Shown here piece after piece: positions 58,851 through 64,000 of a DNA stretch of 64,000 nt. The stretch spans positions 14,737,288-14,801,287 of the forward strand of contig CM022673.1 of the NCBI GenBank assembly GCA_012295275.1, in the 5' to 3' direction. Numbering within the stretch: the stretch's first letter is position 1; the number at the start of each line of letters is the position of its first letter. This DNA is from Chrysomallon squamiferum. Taxonomy: Eukaryota; Mollusca; Gastropoda; Neomphalida; Peltospiridae. The notes under the pieces were generated by a model, which ran no database searches, was not told the origin of the DNA, and was given only the letters and a program-made list of their open reading frames with translations. Made by a program: the position numbers and the translations under genes.

Positions 58851-60570
58851 TATATAAAGAAATGATCTGTTTTATCTGTTATCAGTCTTGTGAACGAGAT
58901 CACTGAAAACGTTTATTTTACACTTCACAGTTTTCTTGGCATTTGTAACAGGAGGTAGCTTTTATTTTTTTTTTCTATAAATTCAAAAAATAATAACAAA
59001 ATTTTATTTTAAAAACATTTGTTAACTTCTGTTTATAACATTGTGTTGTTGTTTTTTTCTCTCTGTGTTTCTGCGTCTAAATACGTACATGCCTACATAA
59101 CATACATACGTGTGTGTGTGTATATATTTAAAAAGCTTTGATGAAGTATTTGTTTAACATTATTTATAAATCTATCGTGTTTAATTTGAACAAGTGTTTT
59201 GTGTCGACTGTACATATATGCCGGACGGAGTTTATCGTCAAAGTTCTCGAGAATTTGTCCGCTGTGAGAATCACGTGGCGAGCTTGATTACGTGTGAAGA
59301 GGGCGCTGTATTTAACAGCAGAACTGAGCAATGTGAGGAGTAAGTAAAAAATTACGAATCTTTTTTTATTCAAACATTATAAAGATATTATGAATCAAAA
59401 TTTTGCATTGTTTTTACCAGTGTTTTAAAATGTTTTCGTGGTGAAAATACTTTATTTTCTTTTTTAATAAATATAAATTTGCAAATAATTTTGTTTTCAT
59501 AACAAGAGAAAAGGCCATAAAAAAGTGCAATATTCAGAGATAATTCAAAGAGACTTATTATATTTATAAAACTTTGCTCTTTGAATTTTTTTCCGCTGTT
59601 TTTACTTTGGACAGTATAAACGAACAGTAAAAGTCAATGTCTAATGTTTTGTTCTCTTGCCAACATAAACATTAAAAAGGGAAAAGTGTAAATATTTGTA
59701 TCTTAATAAAACGTAATACCTTCTATACTTGTTTTAGCATCAACCAAAATAAATAAATAAATAAATAAATAATTACACGATTAAATATAAAATTGTAAAT
59801 GTTTATATTTAGTACTAAAATCAGAATTGTAAATATCAGTCTTTCTGTTGTTCTCCATTCTAACCTTTAGCAAGATAAAGCTGATATCTAAAGAAAGTAA
59901 CTAGCTATTCTCGATATATATTATAAATGCTTGTATTTTAGTACTTGCAATGTAAATTATAAATGTTTGTTTTTTAGTACTAAAAATGTAAATTATAAAG
60001 GTTTATCTTTTACTACTACAAATGTAAAATTGTAAATGTTTGCATTTTAGTCCTTCCGACGTAGAGTCAATATATAGTGTTTTCAGAGACTGTACAAAGA
60101 AACCAGACGGAAGCTACCCAGACTATTCTGAAAACTGCAGAACATACTACACATGTCACGCAGGAACATTTTTCGGTAATACTTTCTGTACACCAGGTGA
60201 CACATTCACATCATTATTTTTATTAATTTTCTTTACAATAACGATAAAACAAGAAAAAGAACAACAACAACTACTACTACTACTATACTATTATAGAAAG
60301 CTTAGGATGTCAGAAAAATTAACTTGCCATCGGGCCCGTAGATTTATTAGTTTAAAATTTATTATTATTATTAAATCAAAGGACAAAGAAAATTAATGTT
60401 AAGTAATAATAATAATAATAATTCATTCAGGTATTTTTACATTCTCTGACACATGTACATGTTATTACGACACATTTATTTGAAATATTTCAGGCACTGT
60501 TTTCAATGAAGAAATTCAGACTTGTGGCTGGCCGAGTGACGTCAAGACACCTTGTGGTACAAAACTATAG
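58851..60570 (+). pseudogene. Gene G: CBM14 gene with lost start codon
   Basis: The TATA box 58851-58859 and leader are conserved, but two bases (AT) are missing at the start: AAAAC is followed directly by GTTTATTTTACAC. No alternative in-frame ATG is seen upstream. Exons: 58911-58954, 59195-59339, 60051-60196 and 60494-60570, with normal splice sites and an open frame. Domain 1 has lost its second cysteine (QSSREF instead of QGCREF). Domain 2's start is altered (DVESIYSVFRDC instead of NVPPPCGVLRDC), which also removes the last cysteine of domain 1. It is probably inactive or decaying. Confidence 0.8.
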
Positions 60571-60609
60571 ACCAGCAGAAATAAAACACGCGAATTTACC
60601 GAGGAACAG

Positions 60610-60870
60610 ATTCACACTTATTTGTAAACAGCAGCATCACGATTTAGTTAACATGTATTTTGTGTTAAAATAGTTATCAGCAGCGTGAAGATTTAGTTAA
60701 CATGTATTTTGTGTTATAACAGATAACAGTGACGATTTAGTTAACATGTATTTTGTGTTATAACAGATAACAGTGACGATTTAGTTAACATGTATCTGTG
60801 TTATAACAGTTAATAGCAGTCTGATTATTTAGTCAACACGTATTTGTGTTATAACAGTTGACAACAGCTT
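60610..60870. repeat. GTTAAC-rich minisatellite between G and H
   Basis: About six copies of the same unit as at 47.3 and 55.2 kb (AGTTAACATGTATTTTGTGT, TATAACAGATAACAG). Confidence 0.85.
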
Positions 60871-61184
60871 GATGTCTTAGCACGAATTCACGGATGTTTG
60901 TGGCTAGTCAGCAGATTTTGGTTTATAACATAAATGCAGTTCTCATCTGAAGGATTATTTCCAGTATTTCAGTAATTAATTCTTATAACATAATCACATA
61001 ATCGAATGAATTGCGAATGAAAAAAAAACAAAAACAAACAAAACAACAAAAAAACACCTAGAGATAACAAACAAAAGAACAATGTTGATAAGTTCGGTTT
61101 AGATATATAATTTTATTGTCCTGTTGATAAAACACAAATTACACGATTAACGAGGTTCTTTGTTTTCTGTTTATTTCTGCTGGT

Positions 61185-61903
61185 CTATGGTTTTGTACCA
61201 CAAGGCCTCTTGACGTCACTCGGCCAGTCACAAGTTTGAAGGTCTTCACTGAAAACAGTGCCTGAAATATTTTAAATAAATGTGATGTAATAAGAAAATA
61301 GTGTCAGTGACAACTGTTGTCGTTGTTTCTGCTTTTGATTGTTTGCTTTCATTGTTGTTTTATTGTTTATTTTTCGTTTTTGTTTGTTGTTGTTTTTTAT
61401 TTTTTATTTTTTTTATTTTTATTTTTATTTTTTTGATATGCGACGGAAAACAATTTCACCCAGGACATAAATCGTTTAGTACTTATTAAATCAAAACCTT
61501 TTTCTAGACAAGACAACATTTTCTGATTTTTTTTCGTTGTTATAAAGAAAGTTTACAAAATACTGATGTGAATGTGTCACCTGATGTACAGAAATTATGT
61601 CCGAAAAATGTTATTGCGTGACATGTATAGTATGTTCTGTAGTTTTCAGAATAATCTGGGAAGCTTCCGTCTGGTTTCGATGTACAGTTTCTGTGAACAC
61701 CACATGGTGGCGGTACGTTCGAAGGACTAGAACAGAAACATGTATAATTATATTGTTAATACTAAAAAAACAAATTACAAAATTATAATTTTACACTAAA
61801 TTACGAACCTTTGATTACAGTGCGTACAATTTTTACTTTGTTAAATACAGATATTTTCAGTTTTACTTATATAGATAGATAGATAGATAGATAGACAGAC
61901 AGT

Positions 61904-61935
<32 letters not shown>

Positions 61936-62481
61936 CTGTCTAGAGAGATTGTCTAGATTCATAGATAGATAAACAGACTGTCTTGATAGATGGACAGATG
62001 CATATATTTGTCATGCAGTCACTATAAATAAAAGTTGGATATTATGACTAGATATATTTTTTGTTTTGTTGTAATGTTTTTAGGCTACAATCAAATGAAG
62101 ACGCGTAAATCTGTTATTGTGGAGAGCGGTGAGTTGAGACGTAAAACATTAATGTCATTAGTTTTTGTTGTGTTGTCGTCATTGTCTTAAGATATCAACC
62201 CTTGGCTGAGCCCCCCTGAAGTTCGCCATTCTAACCTTTAGTAAGATAAAACTGATATCTTCAGAGAGTAATTATGTGTATGTGTGTGTGTCTTTTTTTT
62301 TTCTTTTTCTTTTTTTTTTTGTTTTGATGTACTTACTCGTCACATCGACCAGTTCTGCTATTAAATACATTGCCGTGTTCACACGTAATCAAGTTGGCCA
62401 CGTGATTGTCTTAGTGGATAAATTCTCGACATCCTTGATCATAAGCTCCGTCCGTGTTATGTGTACAGTAGACACAAAACA
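61185..62481 (-). pseudogene. Gene H: CBM14 gene with premature stop and no signal-peptide exon
   Basis: Exon 2 at 62337-62481 has a TAA (62411-62413 on the plus strand as TTA) where A and E have the Cys of the CENH motif. Exon 3 at 61581-61726 has Cys-to-Tyr in the NCRTYY motif. Exon 4 at 61185-61261 is intact with TAG. Splice sites remain. No signal-peptide exon or conserved promoter is found upstream before 62.95 kb. The poly-A signal is at 61112-61117. Confidence 0.82.
61870..61935. repeat. (GATA)n tract in gene H intron 2
   Basis: TAGA/GATA units, with a matching, shorter GATA stretch in the same intron of gene B (about 48888-48940). Confidence 0.85.
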
Positions 62482-63149
62482 CTTGTTAAAATTAAACATG
62501 ATAGATTTGTAAGTAACGATCTGTTAGCAGATTATGTCCTTACAAAGCAGTGTGTTTCGCCTGTATGTGTGTGCGTTTGTGTGTTGCATAGGGAGGATAA
62601 ATGAAATGTGTAAGCTGAAACCTTCACAGATTAAAATAAAAATGTGTGTGTAGCAAACAGCACGTAACTTCGTGACTTTTTGCTTATCAGCATTTTGACT
62701 TCATACAACAGAAGGCTTTTGTTACAAGTAATACGTATAAAACAAGAGATGTTTATTTCTAGAAGGTGCGCGCACGTTTTTTAATGCGCTTGATTAGATG
62801 TGCAACAATAAACAGAAAAATGATACTTTTTTCTCTCTTTTTTCTTTTTCTGTGTGTTTATGTCATTTTGCTTCTTTTTAAATGTTCAAATTAAGAAGCG
62901 TCTCTGACATTAATTCTAGAAAATCATCTTTTAATGTGTCGTCTCAGAGGCTAAGTAAAAAAAAGATAAAAAAATAAAAATAAATAAATAAATAAATAAT
63001 AATACTCATTATAAATTATCATTTCCAAAGATGGTATTGTTCACAGGAATTCTTTTTTTTTTTTTGTATGAGTAGTGGTCACCGAATGAAAACGGAAAAA
63101 AAAAAAAAAAAAAAAGTTAAATTAAAAAAAATAAAAATAAAAAAAAGGA

Positions 63150-63158
63150 TATATAAAG
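63150..63158 (+). promoter_or_regulatory. TATA box of chitin-binding gene I
   Basis: TATATAAAG, 60 bp upstream of the ATG at 63210, in the conserved block. Confidence 0.72.
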
Positions 63159-63209
63159 AAATGATCTGTGTTATTTATTATCAGTCTTGTGAAAGAGATC
63201 ACTGAAAAC

Positions 63210-63260
63210 ATGTTTATTTTACACTTTACAGTTCTCTTGGCATTTGTAACAGAAGGTAGT

Positions 63261-63295
<35 letters not shown>

Positions 63296-64000
63296 TAACT
63301 AAAATTAAAAAAAAATATATTTCATCTTTTAAACATGTGTTAGCTTCTGTTTATAATCTTGTGTTGTTTTTCTTCTCTTTGTGTTTGGGTCTATATGCAT
63401 ACACATATACATAAATGTCTGCATTTACACATACATATGTGTAGGCATGTATGTATGTATATATTTATTTATGTATTTGTTGAACATTACTTGTAAATCT
63501 CTCACGTTTAATTTTAACAAGTGTTTTGTGTCAACTGTACAAATAAACCGGACGGTCTTTATTATCATGACTGTGGAGAATATATCCTCTGTGAAAATCA
63601 CGTGGCCCAGTTGTATAGGTGTATATTGAACACTGTATTTAACAGCAGAACTGGTCAGTGCGACAGGTAAGTTAAAAGATTACGAACCTTTTTTTTATAT
63701 ATACAAACATGTTAAGAATTATAAACATATATAAATTCAAACTTTTGCGTCGTTTATCCCAATGGTGAAATTGTTTTATTTTTTTTTATTATTTGTAATA
63801 ATTATAATTTTTATAATATGATTAAATATAATTTTATTTTCATAACAAGAGAAAAGGTCGGAAAAAATAATAATTATGGATAATATTCAAAGAGGATTCT
63901 TATATTTATACAGCTTTCTTCTATGAAAAAAACACAAAAAAAAAATTCCGTCTTTTTTACACTTCAGACAAATATCAATTTAAACAAATAGTAAAAGTCA
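63210..64000 (+). CDS. Gene I: CBM14 secreted protein, 3' part beyond the window
   Basis: Exon 1 at 63210-63255 encodes the signal peptide MFILHFTVLLAFVTE. Exon 2 at 63522-63666 encodes domain 1 (CVNCTNKPDGLYYHDCGEYI, LCENHVAQLYRC, FNSRTGQCD). Donors GTAGTT and GTAAGT and the phases are as in gene A. Exons 3 and 4 are not reached before position 64000. Nothing is broken in the visible part. Confidence 0.85.

Overview
The window looks like an AT-rich animal nuclear genome, most likely a mollusc and perhaps a gastropod. This is inferred from the gene content and long, repeat-rich introns, not from any marker gene. All genes have introns with GT/AG junctions, and one intron has minor-spliceosome (U12) signals. 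Microsatellites (GT, GA, ATT, TAAA) and minisatellites fill much of the rest.

Region 1 (2552-32880, + strand) is one 30-kb gene, a PLC-like protein of the PLCL/PRIP family. It starts inside the PH domain, so its 5' exons lie upstream of the window. The order is PH, EF-hands, X-box, Y-box, C2 and a C-terminal helical tail ending in a DDVK repeat. I could place 24 exons, and their reading phases agree at every junction except one. The exception is the exon that should hold the first catalytic His of the X-box. That exon is damaged. Directly after it lie about 28 tandem copies of its 3' end, each a short coding piece, many still with a splice donor. Two other exons of the same gene have tandem copies of their 5' ends, with the acceptor, just upstream. 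One of these arrays has a 48-bp period and stays in frame. Unlike vertebrate PLCL proteins, this one keeps all the catalytic residues I can check outside the damaged exon.

Region 2 (32.9-42 kb) holds downstream minisatellites, microsatellites and an IL-17-like cytokine gene on the minus strand (coding exon 39089-39649). That gene probably has a noncoding first exon near 41.8-41.9 kb. Its intron carries a 1.2-kb terminal-inverted-repeat element.

Region 3 (42.9-64 kb) has an indoleamine 2,3-dioxygenase-like first exon (+, 42907-42978), a deleted Tigger/pogo transposon (44610-45291) and a cluster of small secreted proteins with two chitin-binding (CBM14/peritrophin-A) domains. The cluster is built as convergent pairs, A>/<B, D>/<E and G>/<H, followed by I> running off the window end. 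D and E are intact, A is intact, B, G and H are broken in different ways, and there are at least three fragments of the promoter plus signal-peptide exon. Two further IDO-like exons on the minus strand (50719-50838 and 51129-51211) sit in the loop between two inverted copies of such a fragment.
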